From an uncultured Saprospiraceae bacterium (GTDB lineage: Bacteria; Bacteroidota; Bacteroidia; Chitinophagales; Saprospiraceae), in the NCBI GenBank assembly GCA_937959275.1, contig CALGLU010000006.1, positions 1 through 64,000 of the forward strand: DNA of 64,000 nt, written 5' to 3'. Positions within the stretch are counted from its first letter, which is position 1. Every line of letters starts with the position of its first letter. The notes beneath the pieces are model-generated. The model was not told the DNA's origin and ran no database searches. It saw nothing but the letters and a program-made list of their open reading frames with translations. This document shows positions 19,301-27,088 of this stretch, piece after piece. The position numbers and the translations under genes were made by a program.

Positions 19301-19733
19301 TCATGCCCTGCAATCCCAATTCCCTGCCATCGTCTGGAGAATATAATCTTGTAATCCCATAGTTGTGGAGTTCCTCTATTTCTGATGGTAAGATTGTGCC
19401 ACCTCCACCGCCAAACAATTTAATGTGTTCGGCCCCTTTTTCTTTGAGGAGGTCGTAAGCGTATTTAAAAAATTCGATGTGTCCACCTTGATAGGATGTG
19501 ATGGCTATTCCTTGGACATCTTCTTGGATTGCCGCATTGACAATTTCGTGCACTGGCCGGTTGTGCCCCAAGTGGATGACTTCTGCGCCAGACCGTTGGA
19601 TGATGCGACGCATGATGTTGATAGCAGCATCATGCCCATCGAAAAGAGAACCAGAGGTTAAGATTCTGATTTTGTGTTTTGACTGGTATGGCGCTAGTTT
19701 ATCCATGTGAGTGGTTTGTGTAAAGTTATTCAT
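16347..19733 (-). CDS. icmF: fused isobutyryl-CoA mutase (IcmF)
   Basis: This 1128-residue fusion has three parts in order. A B12-binding domain occupies about residues 20-150, with [17 protein letters not shown] and LFGGGGG. A MeaB-type GTPase has its P-loop GTGGAGKSS at 212-220. The C-terminal radical mutase barrel contains [23 protein letters not shown] and [14 protein letters not shown]. The GVFPFKR Phe and this Gln region are the isobutyryl-CoA-type substrate pattern, rather than the Tyr/Arg pair of methylmalonyl-CoA mutase. IcmF interconverts isobutyryl- and n-butyryl-CoA with adenosylcobalamin, and the GTPase part guards cofactor loading. Gene order and length are normal for the family. 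Confidence 0.92.
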   Translation of the reverse strand: MNNFTQTTHMDKLAPYQSKHKIRILTSGSLFDGHDAAINIMRRIIQRSGAEVIHLGHNRPVHEIVNAAIQEDVQGIAITSYQGGHIEFFKYAYDLLKEKGAEHIKLFGGGGGTILPSEIEELHNYGITRLYSPDDGRELGLQGMINHLLTSCDFPVGSNLNGQLKKVTNKDQPAIARLISAVENYPEENQTWIKELSASVQESSIPVLGITGTGGAGKSSLVDELVMRYLRQFPDKTLGIISVDPSKRKTGGALLGDRIRMNAISNERVFMRSLATRQYNLALNKHIDATISIMKHAGFDLIILETSGIGQSDSEIVDHADLSVYVMTPEFGAASQLEKIDMLDFADVIAINKFDKRGSLDALRDVKKQYQRNHELWDTPPEDMPVFGSIASQFNDPGVNELFNALMTKLFPEDMTNIAVTGKSEKQYIIPPARVRYLSEITETIRQYDTNTQAQSDIARLVSSLDQSIKHLQQEDTATELVNQLQEKKENAEQDLTKENKDILTGWQAKKAAYTADEFVYTIRDKEIKVDNYTKSLSQNNIPKVVLPKFKDWGDILTWVRQENVPGEFPFTAGVFPFKRKGEDPTRMFAGEGGPERTNKRFHYLSKGTPAKRLSTAFDSVTLYGNDPDHRPDIYGKVGNSGVNISSLNDAKKLYSGFDLCDPRTSVSMTINGPAATICAFFMNAAIDQLCEKYIQEHQLEHLVESAFKKQYDDKGLARPQYNEDIPDGNNGLGLMLLGLTGDQVLKPAIYNELKAKALAAVRGTVQADILKEDQAQNTCIFSTEFSLKLMGDMQQYFIDHQVRNFYSVSISGYHIAEAGANPISQLAFTLSNGFTFVEYYLSRGMHVDEFAPNLSFFFSNGVDPEYAVIGRVARRIWAKAMKYKYNANERSQKLKYHIQTSGRSLHAQEIDFNDTRTTLQALYAIYDNCNSLHTNAYDEAITTPTEDSVRRAVAIQMIINHELGLAKNENPLQGSFIIEELTDLVEEAVLAEFDRLTDRGGVLGAMETMYQRSKIQEESLHYETLKHSGEYPIIGVNTFLSSKGSPTTIPKEVIRATTDEKELQISNLNTLHKTHADHAKSALETLQQSAINHDNVFEHLIEAVKYCSLGQITDALFEVGGQYRRSM

Positions 19734-19907
19734 ATTTTAAGCTTGGTGTATCTAATTTGGATTGACTGTTATCAAAAAAAGCTAAGAGTTGTTGAATTTG
19801 AGTTTTGTCTTTTTTCGGATACTACGCATGACGACTTTGTTTTTTATACCACATTGTCGCAGCGCTTCATAATTTTTAATTGTTGGTACTTGATTTAGCG
19901 ACATAGA

Positions 19908-19924
19908 TTAGCTAACTTAGCTAA
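19908..19924 (+). promoter_or_regulatory. tandem palindromic operator of the second Phd/PIN pair
   Basis: The palindrome TTAGCTAA occurs twice, at 19908-19915 and 19917-19924, with one base between. It abuts the antitoxin start codon (19926). Two adjacent identical palindromes are the classic layout for Phd/YefM dimers binding cooperatively. Confidence 0.6.
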
Positions 19925-19925
19925 T

Positions 19926-20159
19926 ATGATAATTGTTAATATACATGAGGCTAAGACTCAGTTATCCGCTCTTCTAAAATTAGTTGAAGAAGGTAAACAA
20001 GTAATTATTGCGAGGAACAATGAGAAAATTGCTGAAATAAAGCCGTTTAGGTCAAAGAAATCTAGAGGAGGGTTTGGTAAGGGCAAATCGAAAGTAGTTT
20101 ACAATGCTGATTGGAAGGAAATGGATACAGAAATAGAACAACTGTTTAATGAAGAATGA
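19926..20159 (+). CDS. Phd/YefM-type antitoxin
   Basis: The 77-residue protein begins MIIVNIHEAKTQLSALLKLVEEGKQVIIARNNEKIAEI, the canonical Phd/YefM N-terminal domain. It ends with a basic then acidic tail that would wrap the toxin. The 3' end overlaps the PIN toxin by 11 bp. It differs clearly in sequence from the antitoxin at 13861-14118. Confidence 0.88.
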   Translation: MIIVNIHEAKTQLSALLKLVEEGKQVIIARNNEKIAEIKPFRSKKSRGGFGKGKSKVVYNADWKEMDTEIEQLFNEE

Positions 20160-20532
20160 TGCTATCCTAATAGATACTCAAGTACTCATTTGGTATTATG
20201 AAGGTAACAAGAAATTATCGCTTACACACCGCAAGAGGATCGAAGACATTAACAATAACATTTTTATTTCCACAGCGTCTATTTGGGAAATTTATGTAAA
20301 GGTAAGTATAGGAAAATTAGATCTGCTTGAGGACTTGGAAGACTTTTTGATTGAATTTAATTTCAACAAAATAGAATTAAAGTTTACTCATTTTAATCAA
20401 CTTTTACGATTACCCCATCATCATAAAGATCCGTTTGACAGGTTGATAATTTCGACAGCAATAGCAGAGAATTATCCAATCATTACGTATGATGATACAT
20501 TTTCTAACTACGCTGAATTAACTCTCTTGTAG
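20149..20532 (+). CDS. PIN-domain toxin (VapC-like)
   Basis: The 127-residue PIN protein shows ILIDTQVLIWYY with the first Asp, TASIWEIYVKVSIGKLDL with the conserved Glu, HHKDPFDRLIISTA with the third acidic residue, and IITYDDTF. A ribonuclease toxin kept in check by the overlapping antitoxin is expected. The two PIN toxins in the window are related but not recent copies. Confidence 0.88.
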   Translation: MKNDAILIDTQVLIWYYEGNKKLSLTHRKRIEDINNNIFISTASIWEIYVKVSIGKLDLLEDLEDFLIEFNFNKIELKFTHFNQLLRLPHHHKDPFDRLIISTAIAENYPIITYDDTFSNYAELTLL

Positions 20533-20560
20533 AGAACAGTTGCAACTTCAGAATGCAGGG

Positions 20561-20809
20561 ATGAAAACCTACAAGTCACAAAATAGTGTCACTTTCGATA
20601 TGCTTCTTGGTCTCTTTCCAGTCATCGGAATCGGATTCATTTTTGTCCTCTTAGTACTTACCTTGCATAACGAAGAGCTCAATACAATAACTCTTATCAG
20701 TGTTGCGATAATGGTGTTGATGATGATTATCTGCGCGCTGATGTTGCATGTTAGGTTTATTATTAATGAAAATAATTTTTCTATACCCGTACGGTGTCAT
20801 TGTGCATGA
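20561..20809 (+). pseudogene. small membrane protein, probably frameshifted
   Basis: From ATG 20561 the protein has two hydrophobic segments (MLLGLFPVIGIGFIFVLLVL and ITLISVAIMVLMMIICALML) and ends abruptly with SIPVRCHCA. After the run of T near 20780 another frame continues as PYGVIVHESIIFIREEVHVDIKLVQTFN, which reads like the beta-rich rest of a small PH-like membrane protein. It then runs into the 3' end of the converging deacetylase gene. A frameshift plus truncation is the simplest reading; a sequencing error cannot be ruled out. Confidence 0.45.
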
Positions 20810-20865
20810 ATCAATTATATTTATACGAGAAGAGGTACACGTTGATATTAAATTAGTACAAACAT

Positions 20866-21795
20866 TTAATCATACCAAACCTCCTGAATCTCCCGCCAAG
20901 TCACCATCTGAATATCCTGCTCCTCCAAAATTCGTCGACAAGCATCACTCGTAAAAAAATCAAAATCCTGCTGCCGCCACCGCGCTCCCCAATAGTCCTG
21001 CCCAACCGTCACTGCCTGCATCTCCGCATTGTCATAAGCCAAATGAATTAACAACACAGTCACGCCCTCATTCAGATTTTCCAATGTGTTTGTGTAGTAC
21101 TGAGCCATCCCTGCTTCATAATCTTGTGGAGAAGCAGTCAGCACATGTTCAATAATCACATCTTCATCCGTAATCTTATCAAGAAAGGCCTGTGATGCTG
21201 CTTTTAAAAATAAGCGACTCACCATGACTGGTACTTTATATTCTCTACCCAATTGTAAATACACCTCAAATAGCTCAGCAGAATTAAATAATAAACAGCC
21301 CATGTGCGCGTCAAAATGCGTAGGCCGAATCCCCATCCGATACGCCTGTTCTATCTGTGCCCGCAACTCAAGTTCAGCTTCCGCAACCACCGCTCGCTGC
21401 CCAAACTCCAAACAATTAGGCAATAAAAATCCACGCTCATTCACCAAACTAGGCACCTGATCACGAGATGCCAACGGCCCCCAATTATAGCGATACCACT
21501 CATTGGTCAATGTCAAGTGCAAACCCAAATCAACATCTGGCCGCTCTCTCGCAAAGACGGCAACTTCCTCTACCCACGGACACGGCATCATAATACTTGC
21601 AGAATTCACCATCCCCAACTTCAGTGCCAAGATACTAGCCTCATTTTGAGAATGCGCAACACCCAAATCATCACCATGGATAATTAATAATTTAGCATCT
21701 GCTGGATAACCCAATTTACTGGCTATGGATTGTTGCGTCTGCCCAAGCTGAATACAGCACAGACAGCATAAAGTCAAGAGTGTCATCGATTTCAT
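20866..21795 (-). CDS. YdjC/ChbG-type carbohydrate deacetylase, exported
   Basis: The 309-residue protein has a signal peptide (ends near LGQTQQ). It carries the YdjC/ChbG motifs: IIHGDDLGVAHSQNEA with the metal-binding Asp pair, LGLHLTLTNEW with the His pair, and RPTHFDAHMG with the C-terminal His. ChbG removes acetyl groups from chito-oligosaccharides; the substrate here is unknown. Export is unlike E. coli ChbG, so it probably acts in the periplasm. Confidence 0.8.
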   Translation of the reverse strand: MKSMTLLTLCCLCCIQLGQTQQSIASKLGYPADAKLLIIHGDDLGVAHSQNEASILALKLGMVNSASIMMPCPWVEEVAVFARERPDVDLGLHLTLTNEWYRYNWGPLASRDQVPSLVNERGFLLPNCLEFGQRAVVAEAELELRAQIEQAYRMGIRPTHFDAHMGCLLFNSAELFEVYLQLGREYKVPVMVSRLFLKAASQAFLDKITDEDVIIEHVLTASPQDYEAGMAQYYTNTLENLNEGVTVLLIHLAYDNAEMQAVTVGQDYWGARWRQQDFDFFTSDACRRILEEQDIQMVTWREIQEVWYD

Positions 21796-23230
21796 TGTGA
21801 CAAAATAGGGAAATAAAAGAAATCAAAATAAAGAAAGTTGATAGAGGATGGTCGATGGACGATAGATTTTATTCAATATCAATATCAATATTAATGAAAA
21901 TGACAACTTTAGATCCGGATTGCATGGAATCTTTGCTCTTCTGTCTGAATCAGGATTTTCATGATTTCAGGATTTTCATGATTTGAAATTATTACTATAA
22001 ATTCCTATACAATCCGAATCAATGTTGTTTAATTAAATTCCCCTAAACGATATTGCCCACTCAAAATTCAACATTCAACATTCAACACTACGACCAACGG
22101 GAGTCAAACAGGATCCTTGGGGTTTTCAACCTCAAGAAAATACGATTGAAATTAAACTCATCGCCCACATCACATATCTCACACTGCTCAACTGTCTGAA
22201 CATGATCCGCCAATGGTCGGACAGGTTTATAAGATTTCGGGATGGTCATGATTTGATTTACACTAGACTGCATCATTGTTTGATAAGACCGGATGTGGTA
22301 GCAACTAAGCATCCTTGTGGTTACCCTCCCGCGCCCTTCCGCGCCCTTTTTCCCTAAAGGGAGGCCAACGCCAAGTCATGTCGTGAATTCAAGTGGGCGG
22401 ATTTCCCTTTAGGGCAAGGGCGCGCGAAGGAAAACCTTAAGAAAATACGATTGAAAAAATACGATTGAAAATTCACCACTGGCACAAGGCACTGAAGTAA
22501 GGATTTCTGAATTTCTAGGAATCTTTGCTCTTCTGTCTGAACATGATCCGCCAATGGTCGGACAGGTTCTCAGGATTTCAGGATTCTCAGGATTTGATAT
22601 TAATACTAACAATTCCTCTACAACGGATTATTGGATTACGCGGATTTTATTCGGGGGTTAAAATCAAACTAACGACTCCTGTCCAATCCAAACCAAAGTT
22701 GTTTACATAAATTCTCCTAAACAATATTGCCCACTCAAAATTCAACACTCAACATTCAACACGACGACCATAAGGAGCTGCTCTTCTGTCTGAATCAGGA
22801 TCCGCCAATGGTCGCACAGGTTCTCATGATTTCAGGATTTTCATGATTTGAAATTATTATATAAATTCCTGTACAATCCGAATCAATGTTGTTTAATTAA
22901 ATTCCCCTAAACGATATTGCCCACTCAAAATTCAACATTCAACACTACGACCAACGGGAGTCAAACTGGATCCTTGGGGTTTTCAACCTCAAGAAAATAC
23001 GATTGAAAAAAAATATCCACTGGCACAAGGCACTAAAGTACCTTGGATTGCCTAATCGCTTTGATAACACTCCATGAAGTATAAACGATTAAATAAAATG
23101 ACTCAATGACATTAGACATTGAAGCACCTTGGATTGGAGAATATTATAATAAAACGGTGAAGCTATATCAGGCACCGACACCCACTCAAAACTCAAAACT
23201 CAACATTCAACACTACGACCAAAGGGAGTC
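21796..23230. repeat. 1.4-kb gene-free block of interspersed repeats
   Basis: No credible gene is visible. The block is a mosaic of at least three recurring modules. (a) CTGTCTGAA, TCCGCCAATGGTCGGACAGG and CAGGATTTCAGGATT stretches lie near 21945-21995, 22190-22260, 22525-22600 and 22785-22855. (b) CTCAAAATTCAACATTCAAC plus CTACGACCAA-GGGAG lies near 22058-22098, 22733-22777, 22920-22968 and 23183-23229. (c) GGATTATTGGATTACGCGG lies near 22625. GAAAATACGATTGAAA also recurs at 22135, 22438 and 22990. Related copies occur near 1.0, 31.0-31.7 and 63.1-63.4 kb. Confidence 0.8.
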
Positions 23231-24352
23231 CTACTCAACATTCAACAATCTCTCCCGACTCTGATGCTCCATCCCAAACGCATCCGCGACAGCCTGATAC
23301 ACAATATTACCTTCAGCAATATTCAAACCTTTTGCTAATAATGGATGATCAACACATGCTTGCTTCCAGCCCTTATTGGCAATGTTCAGCGCATACGATA
23401 AGGTTGCATTGGTAAGAGCTAGAGTTGAGGTAAAAGGGACAGCGCCGGGCATGTTAGCAACACAATAATGAATCACATCATCAATGATGTATATGGGATC
23501 TTCGTGTGTGGTCGGCTTGCAAGTTTCTATACAGCCACCTTGATCGACAGCGACGTCGATGAGCACAGTGCCTGCTTGGATGTCTTTCAACATCTCTCGG
23601 GTAACTAAGTTAGGAGCTTTGGCGCCTGGTATGAGGACTGCTCCAATAATAAGGTCAGCCGTTTTAGATGTTTCTATGATATTGTGAGTAGAGGAAAATA
23701 AGGTGTCCACATTGTCTGGAAGGATATCTTCTAGATAGCGCAGACGATTCAGATTGATATCCAGTACAACGACATTAGCGCCCATCCCGCTAGCCATTTT
23801 TGCTGCTTGTGTGCCGACAATGCCACCCCCAATAATCATCACGTTTGCTGGTTTGACACCGGGGACACCACCAAGAAGAATGCCTTTCCCACCCATGGGG
23901 CTTTCTAAATAATTAGCGCCTATGTGCACAGCCATACGACCTGCGACTTCTGACATGGGGATGAGTAGAGGGAGGCTGCCATCTGGATTTTCCACGGTTT
24001 CGTAAGCGATGCAAATGGCTTTGCTTTTGATCATCGCATCGACCAGTGGTCTATGTGAGGCAAAGTGAAAATAGGTAAAGACGATTTGTCCTTCTTTAAT
24101 CAGACCGTACTCTTGCTCGATGGGTTCTTTGACTTTAATAATCATCTCAGCGGTATCGTATACAGCTTCAATCGAATCGAGTATAGTTGCACCAGCAGTG
24201 CTATACTCTTCGTCTGAGAATCCGCTCCCAGCACCAGCTAATGTTTGGACATAGACCTCATGACCTTTGTTAACAAAGTCAAGTGCTCCGCCTGGCGTAA
24301 GAGACACTCTGTTCTCATTCGTTTTAATTTCTTTTGGAATTCCAATTTTCAT
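23231..24352 (-). CDS. ald: alanine dehydrogenase
   Basis: Starting at ATG 24352 the product is 373 residues and begins MKIGIPKEIKTNENRVSLTPGG, the exact family start. Typical blocks are IIKVKEP, YFHFASH, PMSEVAGRMA, the Rossmann motif GGGIVGTQAA, and DVAVDQGGCIET with the catalytic Asp. It reversibly deaminates L-alanine to pyruvate with NAD. The upstream ATG at 24391 would add an atypical 13-residue tail. The last codons (LLNVE and stop) lie inside the repeat module that fills the adjacent intergenic region. Confidence 0.93.
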   Translation of the reverse strand: MKIGIPKEIKTNENRVSLTPGGALDFVNKGHEVYVQTLAGAGSGFSDEEYSTAGATILDSIEAVYDTAEMIIKVKEPIEQEYGLIKEGQIVFTYFHFASHRPLVDAMIKSKAICIAYETVENPDGSLPLLIPMSEVAGRMAVHIGANYLESPMGGKGILLGGVPGVKPANVMIIGGGIVGTQAAKMASGMGANVVVLDINLNRLRYLEDILPDNVDTLFSSTHNIIETSKTADLIIGAVLIPGAKAPNLVTREMLKDIQAGTVLIDVAVDQGGCIETCKPTTHEDPIYIIDDVIHYCVANMPGAVPFTSTLALTNATLSYALNIANKGWKQACVDHPLLAKGLNIAEGNIVYQAVADAFGMEHQSRERLLNVE

Positions 24353-24410
24353 ATGACCACAATTTTTGTGACAAAGATGCATACTATTCATATAAGTTGC
24401 ATATGCAAGT

Positions 24411-24441
24411 ATTGGTTTTATTTTAAATCTGATTACTTTTG
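24411..24441 (+). promoter_or_regulatory. promoter of the MFS gene, possibly leaderless
   Basis: ATTG at 24411-24414 and TACTTTTG at 24434-24441 are separated by 19 bp, a full match to the Bacteroidota promoter. The start codon ATG 24445 comes only three bases after the -7 box, so the transcript should begin at or next to the start codon. Confidence 0.55.
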
Positions 24442-24444
24442 GCG

Positions 24445-25629
24445 ATGCCGATCGAGAACAGCAAGCTTTATACTATTCCCTTTTTTATCCTGTGCAGCAG
24501 TTATGCCTTATTTGGTGCTAGTTTTAATATGATTATTCCTGAGTTACCAGCTTATTTATCAAGCCTTGGTGGGGCTGAGTACAAAGGCTTAATCATCTCA
24601 TTATTTACCTTAACAGCTGGCCTATCGAGACCATTTAGTGGCAAGTTGGCAGATACGATTGGACGTGTTCCGGTGATTATGTTTGGTGCGATCGTGTGTA
24701 TTATTTGTAGTTTGTTTTATCCCATCTTGAGTACAGTATATGGGTTTTTGTTGTTGCGCTTGCTTCATGGCTTTTCGACAGGCTTTACGCCGACTGCGAT
24801 GACGGCCTATATTGCAGATGTTGTTCCTGTTGCTCGGCGAGGGGAAGCGATGGGCATTATTGGCGTGAGCATTAATATAGGCGCATCGATATCACCGCCA
24901 ATTGGTAGTTATTTGGTCTTAGCCTATTCTTTGAATGTACTGTTTTATGTTTCATCAGCTGTTGCCGTGCTGTCTGTTTTATTGTTGTTAGGGATAAAGG
25001 AAACATTGCAAAACAAACAAGCATTTCATCCGCGGTTATTGTTGCTTAAAAAGGATGAGATTGTGGATCGTCATTCGGTTGTGCCTGCTATTATTTGTGG
25101 GCTGGCCTTTTATGGATTGGGTGCGATGCTGACGATTGTGCCAGATCAGTGCGAATTTTTAGGTATTCGGAATAAAGGTTTGTTTTTTACCAGCTTTACA
25201 GCCTGTTCGATCTTGTCAAGGTTGGTGGCAGGGAGGATTTCAGATCGATATGGTCGGATCATTGTGATCATGATTAGCATTTGGTGTTTGATGTGCTCTT
25301 ATGTCGTGATGGCTTTAGCGGTGACGCCTGCGATGTTGATGGTTGCGTCAGGCTGTGTTGGTTTTTCGCTTGGGATTGCAGCGCCGGCTGTGTTTGCATG
25401 GGTCGTGGATCGGAGTGCAGATGATCGGCGGGGTATGGCTATGGGGACGATGTATATTGGCTTAGAAGCGGCCATTGGCTTTGGCGCATTGATTAGTGCT
25501 GCCACGTATAACAACAATCCGGCACGATTTGCTGTTTCATTTTATGTGACTGCAGCCATTACCGGCATAGCCTTTTATTTTTTGATTCGAGAATATAGGT
25601 TGCAGCAAACCAAGACTAACAATGGATAG
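24445..25629 (+). CDS. MFS transporter
   Basis: The 394-residue protein from ATG 24445 has about 12 hydrophobic segments and the major-facilitator signature loop between helices 2 and 3 (GKLADTIGRVPVIM). It is repeated in the second half as GRISDRYGRIIVIM. Family members export drugs or take up small solutes; nothing here fixes the substrate. The gene overlaps the next one by 8 bp, so the two are co-translated. Confidence 0.85.
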   Translation: MPIENSKLYTIPFFILCSSYALFGASFNMIIPELPAYLSSLGGAEYKGLIISLFTLTAGLSRPFSGKLADTIGRVPVIMFGAIVCIICSLFYPILSTVYGFLLLRLLHGFSTGFTPTAMTAYIADVVPVARRGEAMGIIGVSINIGASISPPIGSYLVLAYSLNVLFYVSSAVAVLSVLLLLGIKETLQNKQAFHPRLLLLKKDEIVDRHSVVPAIICGLAFYGLGAMLTIVPDQCEFLGIRNKGLFFTSFTACSILSRLVAGRISDRYGRIIVIMISIWCLMCSYVVMALAVTPAMLMVASGCVGFSLGIAAPAVFAWVVDRSADDRRGMAMGTMYIGLEAAIGFGALISAATYNNNPARFAVSFYVTAAITGIAFYFLIREYRLQQTKTNNG

Positions 25630-26365
25630 GAAAAACATACTGGATGAAGTCATTCTAGGGTATCGCCAAGTTATTCACGAGCGGTATCAGCATGACTCTT
25701 TAAAAGAGGCCTACGATTTGCCAGCATCATTTGACCAAGAGAGAGTTGATCGATTCAGAGATTTCTTTTTAGAGAATATTTATCCTAAGCCGGAGAAACG
25801 TGATGAGCTCAATGAGGCCTTTGATAGCTTAGATGAATATATCAAGTCGCCTGAAAAATTGCTAAGACTCTTAGTCGAATCTGCAAAGTTGATCTTCAAG
25901 TATGGAAGGCATCTACCAAAAATATTATCAGCAGGAATGAAGGCCTTGCGGTCGTTTAGATCAGCCAATGTATTTGAAGGCAAACTAGTTGATCAGGCAA
26001 TTGCTTCTGGTAAACAACCACCTTTTGATAAGGAAGATATTGAAGGTTTTATTGGTGCTTTGAATAAAAGTGATATTGAGAGTTTTATTGAAAATAGTAA
26101 ATCTCTGTTTGAAACACTCCATGATCGTGAGTTGGTCAAGAAAATTTCAGAGATCGTCGAGCATCTGATCGATTCAATGAAAAGCCAACCACAGCACTAT
26201 TCGTCTCAAGAAATCAGTGGGCTCGAGTTGGGCCGTGACATCATTAAGGGAGGCGATGCGCTGTTTACACAATTGTCAGTGGAGGAGCAATCTCAGATCT
26301 TTGAATTTGTCATCGATTTAGAGAAAAACATCATTGAAAACCTGTTCTCCAGCGAGCAGTCATGA
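25622..26365 (+). CDS. helical protein of unknown function
   Basis: This 247-residue, apparently cytosolic protein is mostly alpha-helical and charged. It has no signal peptide and no recognised motif. Its first codon overlaps the end of the MFS gene and a Crp-type regulator follows 34 bp later. A functional link to the transporter is plausible, but only inferred from the overlap. Confidence 0.7.
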   Translation: MDRKNILDEVILGYRQVIHERYQHDSLKEAYDLPASFDQERVDRFRDFFLENIYPKPEKRDELNEAFDSLDEYIKSPEKLLRLLVESAKLIFKYGRHLPKILSAGMKALRSFRSANVFEGKLVDQAIASGKQPPFDKEDIEGFIGALNKSDIESFIENSKSLFETLHDRELVKKISEIVEHLIDSMKSQPQHYSSQEISGLELGRDIIKGGDALFTQLSVEEQSQIFEFVIDLEKNIIENLFSSEQS

Positions 26366-26399
26366 CTATATTTTAGAATTATGCTAATTTGTAAGCCAA

Positions 26400-26993
26400 A
26401 TGGAACTCGATCAATCAATTTTGGAACAGGTGTTTAGACGACATGTCAATGCAAGCGAGGAGGAATTTGCTTTTGCGCTAACAATCCCTAAAAAAGAAGT
26501 CTATACGAAAGGAGATCATTTTCTGACACCTGAAGTTGTGTGTGACAAGGTTGGCTTTATTGAAAAAGGTATGGCGATGATTTATCGATTAGAGCCAGAG
26601 AAGAAAAAGAGCGTCATGGAGTTCTATGCCGAAGGCGAATACATTACTGACTTTTACAGCTATATCAAACAACAAAATTGCTTGTTTCATATTGACTTTT
26701 TAGAAGACAGTGAAGTCTTTGTGTACGAACGATCACAAATGGTCAATACATTTGCACAATCCTTACATTGGCAAAAATATGGACGCTATGTGTCCGAATC
26801 TGCCTATGTGAAAATCATGCAGCAGGTGTACGACACCAAGTTTTATACATTAGAAGAGCGCTACCTACGATTGATAGAAGATAGATCAGAATTATTTCAA
26901 AGAGCACCTCTCTATCTTATCGCCTCTTACCTCAACACAACCCCAGAAACCATTTCAAGAATTCGCCGAAGTCTACACGCCAATTCCAAGTAA
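26400..26993 (+). CDS. Crp/Fnr-family transcriptional regulator
   Basis: The 197-residue protein has an N-terminal cyclic-nucleotide-binding-like beta roll (GDHFLTPEVVCDKVGFIEKGMAMIY, MEFYAEGEYI). A C-terminal winged-helix HTH follows, with ERYLRLIEDR and PLYLIASYLNTTPETISRIRRSL as recognition helix. It belongs to the Bacteroidota subgroup in which the cAMP-contact residues are not conserved. It may be transcribed with the two genes upstream. Confidence 0.85.
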   Translation: MELDQSILEQVFRRHVNASEEEFAFALTIPKKEVYTKGDHFLTPEVVCDKVGFIEKGMAMIYRLEPEKKKSVMEFYAEGEYITDFYSYIKQQNCLFHIDFLEDSEVFVYERSQMVNTFAQSLHWQKYGRYVSESAYVKIMQQVYDTKFYTLEERYLRLIEDRSELFQRAPLYLIASYLNTTPETISRIRRSLHANSK

Positions 26994-27032
26994 ACATAAA
27001 TACAAATACCGAAGGCAAGACAAAATGTGTAG

Positions 27033-27052
27033 CCCCGTGATTTATCACGGGG
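27033..27052. terminator. perfect hairpin between convergent genes
   Basis: CCCCGTGA, loop TTTA, then TCACGGGG form an 8-bp GC-rich stem between the crp-like and gliding-domain genes. There is no T-tract, but the site suits a bidirectional terminator. It may also be a member of a REP family, since it is preceded by GTAG. Confidence 0.55.
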
Positions 27053-27088
27053 GATCACAGGGACATCCCGAGCATAATTTTTGAACCC

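Noticed and set aside
16347-19733. Classical methylmalonyl-CoA mutase
   Set aside because: The B12 domain is N-terminal, a MeaB-type GTPase is fused in the middle, and the substrate-site sequence is of the IcmF kind.
22088-22710. Several short open frames on both strands
   Set aside because: All fall in the reshuffled repeat modules and repeat the same translated phrases.
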